Positions 6,068 through 13,458 of a stretch of DNA of 13,458 nt are shown here, piece after piece. Where the stretch lies: assembly GCA_002390455.1 (NCBI GenBank), contig DGPN01000049.1, positions 1-13,458 of the forward strand, written 5' to 3'. The notes under the pieces are model-generated. The model was not told the DNA's origin. It was given only the letters and a program-made list of their open reading frames with translations, and did no database searches. The stretch comes from Flavobacteriaceae bacterium UBA4439. GTDB taxonomy: Bacteria > Bacteroidota > Bacteroidia > Flavobacteriales > Flavobacteriaceae. The position numbers were made by a program, and so were the translations under genes. Position 1 is the first letter of the stretch. The number at the start of each line of letters is the position of its first letter.

Positions 6068-7161
6068 ACCCATTCAAAAAACTTACCCGGTAAAGGCTTA
6101 ACACAGCCTTTCATTTCCAATTTTAGCAATAGTGTTGCGGTTTTCCCCACCGAAATTTGGGTCCTTAAGGCAATGTTGTCCAAGCTTTCATGAGCTCCGT
6201 CTTTAAGGCACTCAAAGATGGCTTTTTCTTCACTATCGAGTTCGACAAACATCTTTTTTTGGATGCTTTTTTTCTGGTATTGGGTTTCCCAACCCATGCC
6301 TTTGATCAGATCGTCTGCATTAGTAATCAATTGCGCTTTTTGGGTGCGAATCAAATCGTGGCAACCCTGATGAAGGGAATTTCCCACTTCACCTGGAAAG
6401 GCAAAAAGCTCCCGGTGGTATTGGTGGACAAAATTGGCTGTTATCATGCTTCCCCCTTTGGATTGAGATTGAATGACCACTGAGGCGTGAGACAAACCCG
6501 CAATGATACGGTTGCGAATAAGAAAGTGTTTGCGGTCAAACTTTTCCTCAGTGGTAAATTCAGAAATAAACCCCCCCTCTTGCTCGATTCTGTCGCAAAA
6601 AACGCTGTGTTCTGGAGGATAAATTTGATCCAGACCGTGTGCCATGCAAGCAATGGTGGTCAAATCGGATTTTAACGCTTGATCGTGGGCAATGATGTCA
6701 ATGCCCCTTGCAAAACCTGAAATGATGATAGGGTCAAACTCCTGAAGTCCGGCCACCAGATCACGACAAAGTTTTTCCCCTTTGGAATCGCTAGATCGGG
6801 TACCAACGATACTGATACACTTGCGTTGTGCAAAGTCGAGATTTCCCTTGTAAAACAAAACCAATGGGGCATCGGGACAAAAACCAAGTGTCTGAGGATA
6901 ATCGGCATCTCCCAAAAACAGGGTTTTAATGTTGTTTTTATGCAGTTTTTCTTCTGCTTTATATACACGGTCGGAATGTTCTTTCCAACATTTGAGGTGT
7001 TGAAGATGAACGCTACCTATGCCTTCAAGGGTTTGAAAATCCTTTGGAGATCGCTCAAAAATGGCCTCAGGACTATCGGAAAACTCCCATAATTTTCTGG
7101 ATCGTATGTTTCCCAATCCAGGGATAAAACGCAAGAAAAGGCAGGCTTGTAGGCGATTCAT
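6064..7161 (-). CDS. dprA: DNA-processing protein DprA (Smf)
   Basis: DprA binds incoming single-stranded DNA during natural transformation, protects it and loads RecA. The 365-residue protein shows an N-terminal helix-hairpin-helix/SAM-like part (FIPGLGNIRSRKLW, 12-25), then a Rossmann-like core with SIVGTRSSD (117-125), ISGFARGIDIIAH (147-159), YPPEH (181-185), FLIRNRIIAGLS (213-224), SKGGSMITA (234-242) and AFPGEVGN (254-261). A C-terminal winged-helix-like segment follows (about 305-365). ATG 7161 is preceded by a -7 box, TATATTTG, on the minus strand (7197-7190). The gene is divergent from the HU/SPOR gene and convergent with trpS. Competence is suggested but not shown, since no ComEC or ComEA genes are in view. 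Confidence 0.96.
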   Translation of the reverse strand: MNRLQACLFLRFIPGLGNIRSRKLWEFSDSPEAIFERSPKDFQTLEGIGSVHLQHLKCWKEHSDRVYKAEEKLHKNNIKTLFLGDADYPQTLGFCPDAPLVLFYKGNLDFAQRKCISIVGTRSSDSKGEKLCRDLVAGLQEFDPIIISGFARGIDIIAHDQALKSDLTTIACMAHGLDQIYPPEHSVFCDRIEQEGGFISEFTTEEKFDRKHFLIRNRIIAGLSHASVVIQSQSKGGSMITANFVHQYHRELFAFPGEVGNSLHQGCHDLIRTQKAQLITNADDLIKGMGWETQYQKKSIQKKMFVELDSEEKAIFECLKDGAHESLDNIALRTQISVGKTATLLLKLEMKGCVKPLPGKFFEWV

Positions 7162-7188
7162 GAGTGAAAAAACAAAAATTTGGTGCCT

Positions 7189-7248
7189 TCAAATATACTA
7201 ACATCAATATTCATCGTTATTAAAAGCAGTAAATATTAGTATATTTGA
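7189..7248. promoter_or_regulatory. Divergent promoter pair in a 13-bp inverted repeat
   Basis: TCAAATATACTAA (7189-7201) and TTAGTATATTTGA (7236-7248) are perfect reverse complements 34 bases apart. Each arm contains a perfect -7 box TATATTTG, reading left toward dprA (7197-7190) and right toward the HU/SPOR gene (7240-7247). Neither box has a good TTG about 19 bases upstream. The rightward box ends 3 bases before the ATG at 7251, which would give a leaderless or nearly leaderless message. The symmetry may simply reflect two promoters placed back to back, or may be an operator for a dimeric regulator. Confidence 0.55.
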
Positions 7249-7250
7249 GT

Positions 7251-8228
7251 ATGCAGTTGCAACAGTACATCAAGGAGTTGCTTTATCGACACGAGTGTGT
7301 TACGGTACCCAATTTTGGTGCTTTTCTCACCCGGACGATCAATGTATTGATCCAACCAGACTCTGGGCTTTTTTCGCCCCCTCGAAAAGAAGTGAGTTTT
7401 AACCATCTTCTGAAAAGCAACGACGGCATACTGGCTCAATACATGGCTCAAAAAGATAATGTTTCCTATGAACAAGCCTTAAGAAAAATTGAAAAAGAGG
7501 TAATCATATGGAAACAACGGTTGCAAACCCAGCATTTGACCTTTGCAGGCATTGGCGAAATACGCCTTAACCCGCAAAAGAAAATTAGTTTCTCTCCATT
7601 TGGAGCAATTAATTTTGATCTGAATTCCTATGGACTCAGTAACTTTATTAGAAAATCAATCTTTTCCCCATCCATTGTAACAGAAAAACCTAAACCCTTT
7701 CCCATTATGGAAAATGAAAACAAAGACGACTTAATGTTTACCCCAGCAGAAACCGAAAACAACCGCTCTCCGATCATGCGATATGCCATTATCGGGGTGA
7801 TTGGAATTTCTCTGATTGGTGGAGGCTATTTTTTCGGCAATCAATACATTGCCGATGAAAAGGCTAAGGCCACAGAAATGGCGCAAAAGAAAATCAAAAG
7901 CAACGTTCAAAAAGCGACTTTTGACTTAGGCACATTGTCTCAAGTGGATCTGACCCTAGAAGCCAATCCCGAAGTCATCGAAAACGCTCCATTGGCAAAA
8001 ACCTTTTACAGTGTCATTGCTGGATCCTATCGATCTATAGAAAATGCCGAAATGAAACTGGCGCAATTACAATCCGAAGGTTTTGATGCTGCTTTTACAG
8101 AAGTCAATCCCGAAGGCCTTCACAGAGTGGCCTATGGGCGATTCGACTCCAAGCGTGAGGCTTTGAATTTGCACAATTACATACGCTACGCCCTCAAAGA
8201 AGAGGCTTGGTACTTGGAAGAGCAATAG
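7251..8228 (+). CDS. HU-CCDC81 and SPOR domain membrane protein
   Basis: From ATG 7251 this is a 325-residue protein; a TTG at 7245 falls inside the -7 box and is unlikely to be used. The N-terminal ~125 residues resemble the HU-CCDC81 pair found in Bacteroidota: YIKELLYRHECVTVPNFGAF (6-25) and FAGIGEIRLNPQKKISFSPF (98-117), related to the HU/IHF fold. A single transmembrane helix lies at about 178-197. The C-terminal ~70 residues (251-323) form a SPOR domain (YSVIAGSYRSIENAEMKLAQ, then VAYGRF), which binds denuded septal peptidoglycan. Topology would be cytoplasmic HU part and periplasmic SPOR part, so it could link nucleoid and division septum; that role is inferred. It ends one base from the stop of the convergent EnvC-like gene. 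Confidence 0.87.
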   Translation: MQLQQYIKELLYRHECVTVPNFGAFLTRTINVLIQPDSGLFSPPRKEVSFNHLLKSNDGILAQYMAQKDNVSYEQALRKIEKEVIIWKQRLQTQHLTFAGIGEIRLNPQKKISFSPFGAINFDLNSYGLSNFIRKSIFSPSIVTEKPKPFPIMENENKDDLMFTPAETENNRSPIMRYAIIGVIGISLIGGGYFFGNQYIADEKAKATEMAQKKIKSNVQKATFDLGTLSQVDLTLEANPEVIENAPLAKTFYSVIAGSYRSIENAEMKLAQLQSEGFDAAFTEVNPEGLHRVAYGRFDSKREALNLHNYIRYALKEEAWYLEEQ

Positions 8229-8229
8229 G

Positions 8230-9450
8230 CTACATCCTGTAAATCCAACTTTTGGGATTCTGAGGCTTTAATTCGTTAAATACACTGAATTGCAAGGTGG
8301 TTTTACCCGTTTGTGGATGGGTAAAAATCTGCCCTATGGGTTGTTTGGCTTTCACTTTATCTCCTTTTTTTACATACACCTTACCCATGTTTTTATAGGT
8401 AGTGATAAAATTCCCATGCTTAATCAATATGGTAGGATTACTGCCCTTAAAACTGAGGATGGTCATTACTTCCCCCTCAAAAACGGCTCGGGCTTCTGCC
8501 TTAGGCGAGGTTGCAATGGTTACCCCATTGCTTTTGATCATAGTGGTCTTGACCACCGGATGAGGTTGAGTTCCAAAACGTTGGATGACAATTCCTTTTT
8601 CTACTGGCCAAGGGAGTTTTCCTTTGTTGGCAACAAAATTGGCAGCCAATAACTTAGCCTCTGGCGTCAGGGCAAAAGCGTTTTTGGATTTTTTTCCCGC
8701 CGCTTTATTTGAGGCGGCTATGGCCTCGCGAATCAAACGCTCGATTTCCCGATCAATCGCTGCAGCTTTGCGTTGCTTTTGTTTGATTTCACTCGCCAAG
8801 GATCGTGATTTGCTTTTCAACCCTCGAATCAATATTTCCTGTGATTTACGTTCCTTCTGCAATTGCTGTTGAGCTTGTCGATTCTCTATCACCAAGGCAT
8901 TTTTTTGAGCTTTTTGCTCCAACAGCGTTTTGTTGAGGGATTGAAGTGTTATGGTTTTTTCTGCGATTTCCTCTCCTTGTTTTTTCCTGAAGTTGGCATA
9001 CTGTTTCATGTATTGAACCCGCTTGTAGGCCTGTAAAAAATCCTCAGAAGAAAACAAAAACATCAAACGGTTCTGAGAAGATTTGCTCTTATAGGATTTT
9101 TGAATCATCTCGGCATAGTCTTTCTTGAGTATTTCCAACTCTTTTCTGAGATCGGTAATGTTTCTTTGATTGACATTAATTTGCTGGGTCAATAGGTTGG
9201 CCTGTTGATTGTTGACTTTGATCAGATCACTTCTAACGGATATTTTGACATTAAGGTCTTCTACCTGAGAAAGCAGGGACTTTTCCTTTCTGTTGTTCCT
9301 AAAAAGAAGGCTGTTGATTTGTTTGATCTCTGCTTGAAGTCGCTTTTTTTGGTTTTCTAGCGTTTTCTGTTGGGCCGAATTGGACTGAGCCATCCCCAAA
9401 GATGATAAGAGAAGAAAAAAGACCACACAAAGCTGTCCTATGCGATACAT
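8230..9450 (-). CDS. EnvC-like coiled-coil protein with degenerate LytM (M23) domain
   Basis: This 406-residue exported protein resembles EnvC, a periplasmic activator of septal peptidoglycan amidases. A signal peptide spans about 1-21 (hydrophobic VVFFLLLSSLG, then MAQ). Residues 25-245 form a long Lys/Gln/Glu-rich coiled coil, and 278-404 form an M23/LytM-type fold beginning PWPVEKGIVIQRFGTQPHP (280-298). The zinc ligands of active M23 enzymes are missing: the HxxxD region reads IKSNGVTIATS (305-315), the HxH position reads TTYKNMG (350-356), and the final LHF is LQF (386-388). It should therefore be a non-catalytic activator. Its ATG overlaps the DUF4292 stop by one base (TAATG), implying translational coupling. 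Confidence 0.9.
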   Translation of the reverse strand: MYRIGQLCVVFFLLLSSLGMAQSNSAQQKTLENQKKRLQAEIKQINSLLFRNNRKEKSLLSQVEDLNVKISVRSDLIKVNNQQANLLTQQINVNQRNITDLRKELEILKKDYAEMIQKSYKSKSSQNRLMFLFSSEDFLQAYKRVQYMKQYANFRKKQGEEIAEKTITLQSLNKTLLEQKAQKNALVIENRQAQQQLQKERKSQEILIRGLKSKSRSLASEIKQKQRKAAAIDREIERLIREAIAASNKAAGKKSKNAFALTPEAKLLAANFVANKGKLPWPVEKGIVIQRFGTQPHPVVKTTMIKSNGVTIATSPKAEARAVFEGEVMTILSFKGSNPTILIKHGNFITTYKNMGKVYVKKGDKVKAKQPIGQIFTHPQTGKTTLQFSVFNELKPQNPKSWIYRM

Positions 9451-10241
9451 TACATTTCTATTGGTTGGTAGCCTGCGGGAATCTCGAAGGGAATGCTCAA
9501 ACGGTCGGGAAAATCGGCTCGGGTATATTCCAGTTTGATTCTCGTCAATGCTCTACCATCAAAAAGCGAGATTTGAACCTCTCCGGGAATAAACTCTCCT
9601 TCTAGTTTTTGATGGTTTAGGTACTTGATGGTCAAAGACTGTTGGGTACCAGGAACCATAAAACGCTGTTCGAGTAACAGAAAACTGTTAGGGTCAAAAA
9701 AGAAGGTTGGACGGAAACGCAATTTGTCCGACTTTGGAGTCAGAATATAATATTTGGGATGGGAAATGCTTTCCCAGCGACCTCTATTGATATTGGTCAA
9801 GGGAAGGCCCATCAAAAGATTTTGTAAATCATTAAATTCAAAACGGGTATCGAATTGTTGATTTATAAAAGAGACATCTCCCTCAAAAAAGGTTTTTTGA
9901 AATTTTTCATAAAAAGAGACCTTTTCGGGGGTCACCAATAATTTGGCAATAGGAACAATCATATTGGCACTCATCCATATGGATTTGGATTTTTCCAACC
10001 TCAGATTGATGATGATCTGTTGTTTGCGCTTTCCATTGTCGAAAGTGGTTTTTACACGCGAACGAAATTTTTTATATTCCAATTGGTTTTTGGCAATGGA
10101 ATTGGTCAATTCCTTGGTCTCAATATCCTTTATGGGGGTTCGACTGGAGGGAACAACAGCCGACTTACAAGCCGCAAACAACAGTAGCCATCCCAGCAGA
10201 AGAAGGGGGGTAAAATAAGGTCGGCTGTACTTGTATTTCAT
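9450..10241 (-). CDS. DUF4292 family lipoprotein
   Basis: This 263-residue protein begins with a lipoprotein signal (LLLLGWLLLFAAC, Cys25 as the lipidated residue). The body is rich in beta strands: SRVKTTFDNGKRKQQIIINL (about 61-80), ISHPKYYILTP, then EFIPGEVQISLFDGRALTRI and a C-terminal FEIPAGYQPIEM. The layout and C-terminal PFEIPAGYQ motif fit DUF4292, a Bacteroidota outer-envelope family of unknown function with an LolA/LppX-like look. The true start is ATG 10241, overlapping the upstream gene's TGA as TGATG; a GTG at 10244 would be one codon earlier. It sits between a sugar nucleotidyltransferase and an EnvC-like gene, which suggests an envelope role; the specific function is unknown. 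Confidence 0.82.
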   Translation of the reverse strand: MKYKYSRPYFTPLLLLGWLLLFAACKSAVVPSSRTPIKDIETKELTNSIAKNQLEYKKFRSRVKTTFDNGKRKQQIIINLRLEKSKSIWMSANMIVPIAKLLVTPEKVSFYEKFQKTFFEGDVSFINQQFDTRFEFNDLQNLLMGLPLTNINRGRWESISHPKYYILTPKSDKLRFRPTFFFDPNSFLLLEQRFMVPGTQQSLTIKYLNHQKLEGEFIPGEVQISLFDGRALTRIKLEYTRADFPDRLSIPFEIPAGYQPIEM

Positions 10242-11260
10242 CACTTTGTTAATTCTGAATAATCGCCAATGGATACAAAACTAAATGCCCCATCGAATTT
10301 AACATAATTGCCGATCATGGCGCCATGGAGTTGTGCGTTTTGTAGGATCGTATGTTTTTGTATCAAACTGTTGGTCAAAGTACTGTTTTCGATTTGAGTC
10401 CCTTCTCCAACCGCAGTGTGAGGACCAACAGTAGTGTTTTTTAATACCACCCCTGGCCCAATATAACAGGGGGGGATGATCTTGCTATTATCGAGTATTA
10501 CATCATCTGAGACCAATTTATTGCCTTCGGCCGTGAGAATGTCCAACATTTTGGTGTTGGTTTCTAAAGTGATTTTGGGATTACCACAGTCCATCCACTC
10601 CTTGACTGCCCCAGGGGTGAACACGGCTCCTTTTTCCATCATCGCCAATATGCCTTCGTTCAAAAGAAATTCCTCGCCTTCCCCTCTTGGTTGCGACATG
10701 GTTTTTTCCAACTCAGCTTTGATCGTTTCACCTTCTTTAAAATAATATATTCCAATCACCGCCAGATCGGAGACAAATTCCTTTGGCTTTTCGACCAAGG
10801 CGGTAATGTGGTTGGCATCGTCCATTTTGACCACGCCATAGGCTTTAGGATTTTCGACCTTTTTGACCCATATCATACCATCTACGGTGGGATCAAGGGA
10901 AAGGTCAGTTCGGATAAGGGTATCGGCATAGGCCACAATGATGGGGCCTGACAAAGAATCGGCGGCACACATTACAGCATGACCAGTTCCCAGAGGTTCT
11001 AATTGACGATAAATAGAAGCTTTGGCACCCAAATTTTTTGCTACTTGTATCAGTTCTTCCTCAATGGCAGGGCCAAAAAAGGCGGGGTCACCAAGAATAT
11101 AGGCGACCTCCTCTATGGGTTGGTCTACCACTCTGGCAATTTCGTTGACCAACTGGGCCACTATGGGCGACCCTGCTACGGGCAACATGGGCTTGGGAAC
11201 CGTTAAGCTATGGGGTCTTAGTCTTGAGCCTCTTCCGGCCATGGGAACAATGATTTTCAA
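10241..11260 (-). CDS. Sugar-phosphate nucleotidyltransferase with left-handed beta-helix
   Basis: This 339-residue enzyme should join an NTP to a sugar 1-phosphate to form an NDP-sugar. The N-terminal Rossmann-like domain has the signature PMAGRGSRLRPHSLTVPKPM (6-25), QLEPLGTGHAV (86-96), AYADTLI (110-116) where the usual GD pair reads AD, VEKPKE (156-161) and EWMDCGNP (221-228). From about 250 to the end, hexapeptide-type repeats (IGPGVVLKNTTVGPHTAVGE) form a left-handed beta-helix. The family includes RmlA, GlmU-like and GCD1-like proteins, so the sugar cannot be fixed from sequence. It follows dut by 36 bp and is fused by TGATG overlap to DUF4292. The product probably feeds cell-wall or surface polysaccharide synthesis. 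Confidence 0.88.
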   Translation of the reverse strand: MKIIVPMAGRGSRLRPHSLTVPKPMLPVAGSPIVAQLVNEIARVVDQPIEEVAYILGDPAFFGPAIEEELIQVAKNLGAKASIYRQLEPLGTGHAVMCAADSLSGPIIVAYADTLIRTDLSLDPTVDGMIWVKKVENPKAYGVVKMDDANHITALVEKPKEFVSDLAVIGIYYFKEGETIKAELEKTMSQPRGEGEEFLLNEGILAMMEKGAVFTPGAVKEWMDCGNPKITLETNTKMLDILTAEGNKLVSDDVILDNSKIIPPCYIGPGVVLKNTTVGPHTAVGEGTQIENSTLTNSLIQKHTILQNAQLHGAMIGNYVKFDGAFSFVSIGDYSELTK

Positions 11261-11296
11261 TATTTTATATATTATGGTTTAAACAATTACTATATA

Positions 11297-11734
11297 CTAT
11301 TTTTTTCCAGTACTCCCAAAGCCTCCACTGCCTCTTTCGGACTCAGGAAGACTGCTTATTGGCTTCCACTTGACCGTACTGTATTGGGCGACGACCAACT
11401 GTGCGATTCTGTCCTGCGGAGCGATGGTAAAGGGTTCTTGGGAAAGGTTAACCAGTATTACTCCAATGTCTCCACGATAATCGGCGTCGATGGTGCCAGG
11501 AGCATTAAGTACGGTAATACCGTGTTTGGCGGCCAATCCACTTCGAGGTCTCACCTGAGCTTCATAGCCCTTTGGCAAAGCTATGGATAGACCCGTTGGA
11601 ATGATTTTTCGCTCCAGCGATTTCAAGGTGATGGATTCCTCAATGTGAGCTCTCAAATCCATCCCCGCCGAAAGAGAGGTGGCATGCTCTGGCAATGCGC
11701 CTTTTCCACTAAACAATACGGGAATTTCTATCAT
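11297..11734 (-). CDS. dut: Deoxyuridine triphosphatase (dUTPase)
   Basis: dUTPase hydrolyses dUTP to dUMP and pyrophosphate, keeping uracil out of DNA and supplying dTMP synthesis. The 145-residue trimeric-type protein shows all five motifs in order: AGMDLRA (23-29), RPRSGLA (62-68), GTIDADYRGDIGV (80-92, catalytic Asp83), PQDRIAQLV (107-115) and the glycine-rich RGSGGFGSTG (134-143). ATG 11734 is preceded by a TATTTTTG box 14 bases upstream. It is the first gene of the leftward unit containing the nucleotidyltransferase, DUF4292 and EnvC-like genes. Confidence 0.97.
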   Translation of the reverse strand: MIEIPVLFSGKGALPEHATSLSAGMDLRAHIEESITLKSLERKIIPTGLSIALPKGYEAQVRPRSGLAAKHGITVLNAPGTIDADYRGDIGVILVNLSQEPFTIAPQDRIAQLVVAQYSTVKWKPISSLPESERGSGGFGSTGKK

Positions 11735-11748
11735 TATCTCAATTTATT

Positions 11749-11756
11749 CAAAAATA
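11749..11756 (-). promoter_or_regulatory. -7 box of a putative dut promoter
   Basis: TATTTTTG on the minus strand (11756-11749) fits TAnnTTTG exactly and lies 14 bases before the dut ATG. No good TTG is found 18-20 bases upstream, so the -33 half is weak. The 146-base gap between dut and the sialidase gene (11735-11880) otherwise holds only a weak AT-rich hairpin (11797-11802 with 11811-11816) and no convincing GC-rich terminator. Confidence 0.4.
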
Positions 11757-11880
11757 CAAAAAGCACCCTGAATCCTTGGCCTCGAAACTTTTAGTTAATC
11801 TTTTTTTATGAAGATTGCTTTGTCAATAACACATCGACCGACCTAATTGAGCCAAAAAAGTAATCTAAAATGGGTAAGAG

Positions 11881-12975
11881 CTATTCCAGTAGTGATAAAA
11901 TCTGATCCTTGGGTAGGCGAACAAAACTGTTTTGAGTGTAGTCGTCCTTTTCAAAAATAATCCCCAAGTCTCCGTTTTCCAATAGGCTAAGGGCAGCATA
12001 GGCGGCGGGTCCTTTGTAAATGGTTTTTTCAGCCGACCAGGTTTCCCCATCATCTTTGCTGATTTTAAGTGTAAGATTTTTCCTAAGGGTTTTGTGATTG
12101 GCGTTGACAAACAATAAAACCCCTTTTTCTAAGCTCGACTTTTCGTCGGGAAATCGGATGATTCCAGCATTACATCCGGGATCAACAAGGCTGTAATCGG
12201 CTCGAGAAGCCCATGTCTTTCCTTCGTCTTTGGAAATGTAAATTTGTCGGTGCCCTTTTCTATTGAGTCTGCAATTGACCATCCAACTCCCATCGCTGAG
12301 TTCCACGACTTTGGATTCATTACCAGGGATAAGCGGGGTGTCAATCCATTGCCAAGTATCGCCATGATCTTCACTTTTAAAAAGATGAAGCCCGTGATCG
12401 AGATTGACCAAGGTGTGGACTAAGGTTCCCTTTCGGGTTTGAATTCCCCTTCCAGAAGTGATGAATTTAAAGTCTTTATGCCATTGGGCAGGGGAGATTT
12501 GTTTCGTAATGTCCACGGGTTCAGACCAGCTTATCCCATTGTCCTCACTTTTGATATACTTGAGATAATAAACTTGGCTTTCGTGTTCCAAATCCATATA
12601 ATTAAAAAACATAAATATCGTATTGGTTATCCGATCTACGATCATAGAGGGATCGGAGGCCGACTGTCCCAGCGGATAGTCCACAAGTCTTTCGATGGAA
12701 GTCCAGCTTTTGCCGTTGTCACTACTTCTCCTGCTTACTATATTTATATTATTATTATCTCTGAGGTCGGCACAGGATGGAATTCTTTCATCGATAGCGG
12801 AGATAAGATCGCCATTGGGTGCGGTTACGATGGAGGGGATTCTGTAACAGGATACCCCCTCTTTTTGAGGAAACAGATCCGTAAACTCAAATTCCTGAGC
12901 AGGGCATATTCCAAGGGAAAGGAGGCTAATGGTAAGCGCCAACTTATTTGTGACGTTTGTTATTTTGTTTTTCAT
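11881..12975 (-). CDS. Secreted exo-alpha-sialidase (GH33-like)
   Basis: Sialidases release terminal sialic acids from glycans. From ATG 12975 the protein is 364 residues (a longer open frame to 13050 runs into the upstream gene). A signal peptide covers about 1-27 (LALTISLLSLGICPAQ). Visible hallmarks are the YRIP motif (44-47, first Arg of the triad), five Asp-boxes of form S-x-D-x-G-x-x-W at 84-91, 143-150, 201-208, 248-255 and 306-313, a likely Glu (NES, 219-221), NCRLNR (235-240, second Arg), an Arg near 298 before LTLKISKDDGETW, and the candidate nucleophile Tyr326 in GPAAYAALSLLENGDLGIIF. This agrees with a six-bladed propeller. It begins 4 bp after the NagX-like gene, implying one operon for amino-sugar scavenging. 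Related Asp-box hydrolases exist, so substrate is inferred. Confidence 0.87.
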   Translation of the reverse strand: MKNKITNVTNKLALTISLLSLGICPAQEFEFTDLFPQKEGVSCYRIPSIVTAPNGDLISAIDERIPSCADLRDNNNINIVSRRSSDNGKSWTSIERLVDYPLGQSASDPSMIVDRITNTIFMFFNYMDLEHESQVYYLKYIKSEDNGISWSEPVDITKQISPAQWHKDFKFITSGRGIQTRKGTLVHTLVNLDHGLHLFKSEDHGDTWQWIDTPLIPGNESKVVELSDGSWMVNCRLNRKGHRQIYISKDEGKTWASRADYSLVDPGCNAGIIRFPDEKSSLEKGVLLFVNANHKTLRKNLTLKISKDDGETWSAEKTIYKGPAAYAALSLLENGDLGIIFEKDDYTQNSFVRLPKDQILSLLE

Positions 12976-12979
12976 AAGC

Positions 12980-13458
12980 TCAAACCTTGAGGAAAGTTTT
13001 GTTTTTGAACATGTACCACAGCAATAGATAAAGCAATGCAAAGCCTCCAATGACAGTGATCAATTCGTAATATTTTCCCGTAATAGGAGCCAATCCATAT
13101 AGTACAAATCCCGCAATTTTGGGGAAAGGCAAAACATGTGTAATCAGGTAAGCGGTGATGGCGTTCATTCCAATGACTTTGAGAAAAAAGGCCCATTTCA
13201 CCTTTTGTTTTACATCTATGATCCAATAAAAAACAGCCATAAGAAAATAACAGATTCCGGAGGAGACCAATACAAAAGAAGAAGACCATATTTTTTTTAC
13301 GATGGGATGCCAGAAGTTGGCAAAAAGTCCTAATATTATGGCAATAGCAGCGTAAATCAGCAGGGTTTTGACAACCTTCATTTTATCTGTTTGTGTTTTG
13401 ATGAGTGTTCCTGCAAATAGGCCAGAAAGGGTGGTGGCGGTAAAACCCAAACCAGACA
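12980..13458 (-). CDS. NagX/HGSNAT-like membrane acyltransferase, C-terminal part
   Basis: This partial gene enters from the right edge; the frame is open to base 13458 and ends in TGA at 12982-12980, giving about 158 residues. At least four hydrophobic helices are visible (TLLIYAAIAIILGLFANFW, FVLVSSGICYFLMAVFYWII, IGMNAITAYLITHVL and the C-terminal VIGGFALLYLLLWYMF). KKIWSSSFVL followed by a helix and IIDV, then VIGMNAITAYL, is the pattern of DUF5009/NagX proteins, related to heparan-alpha-glucosaminide N-acetyltransferase. NagX is commonly placed in N-acetylglucosamine utilisation gene sets, and the sialidase starting 4 bp downstream supports an amino-sugar role. The N-terminal part is outside the window. 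Confidence 0.78.
   Translation of the reverse strand, partial: SGLGFTATTLSGLFAGTLIKTQTDKMKVVKTLLIYAAIAIILGLFANFWHPIVKKIWSSSFVLVSSGICYFLMAVFYWIIDVKQKVKWAFFLKVIGMNAITAYLITHVLPFPKIAGFVLYGLAPITGKYYELITVIGGFALLYLLLWYMFKNKTFLKV

Noticed and set aside
11735..11880. Terminator for the sialidase operon
   Set aside because: Only a weak 6-bp AT-only stem is present, on the dut-proximal side; nothing GC-rich followed by T-run.
12439..12990. 183-codon plus-strand frame opposite the sialidase gene
   Set aside because: The minus strand carries a signal peptide, YRIP and five Asp-boxes in order, so the plus-strand frame is antisense noise.

Overview
The window looks like chromosomal DNA from a member of the Bacteroidota, most likely a Flavobacteriia-type organism. 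The evidence is protein families typical of that phylum (an HU-CCDC81/SPOR protein, a DUF4292 lipoprotein, an EnvC-like coiled-coil protein, a short PabB/PabC pair), promoters of the TTG-N19-TAnnTTTG kind, and starts without strong Shine-Dalgarno sequences. This assignment comes from sequence reading alone; no database search was possible.

Layout. (1) 1-878 is AT-rich, gene-poor and looks decayed; a GC-richer patch at about 172-414 may be a broken CBS-like gene. (2) 879-1214 encodes a small stand-alone HIRAN-domain protein. (3) 1284-1550 is an 88-codon reading frame that is recognisably the N-terminus of Cas12a (Cpf1, type V-A CRISPR effector). The other ~93 % of the gene is absent, and no CRISPR array or cas1/cas2/cas4 is visible. 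It runs directly into the recA promoter region. (4) 1631-4213, plus strand: recA, pabB, pabC (recombination, then p-aminobenzoate synthesis for folate). (5) 4210-4989, minus strand: a PlsC-type acyltransferase, divergent from trpS (5099-6067, plus). (6) dprA (6064-7161, minus) is divergent from an HU-CCDC81/SPOR membrane protein (7251-8228, plus), with a 13-bp inverted repeat holding both -7 boxes. (7) 8230-11734, minus strand: a tightly packed unit read as dut, a sugar-phosphate nucleotidyltransferase, a DUF4292 lipoprotein and an EnvC-like protein. (8) 11881 to the right edge, minus strand: a NagX/HGSNAT-like membrane acyltransferase (cut by the window edge) followed 4 nt later by a secreted GH33-type sialidase.

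How it fits together. Most of the window is housekeeping: DNA recombination and uptake (RecA, DprA), folate, phospholipid and tryptophanyl-tRNA synthesis, nucleotide sanitation, and envelope or division functions (EnvC-like, SPOR, DUF4292). The sialidase-NagX pair is an accessory amino-sugar scavenging module. The outstanding item is the scar left of recA: a truncated Cas12a beside a HIRAN protein and decayed DNA. I read it as the remains of a lost type V-A CRISPR or defence locus rather than a working system. A domesticated Cas12a N-terminal peptide is a less likely alternative that can be tested.
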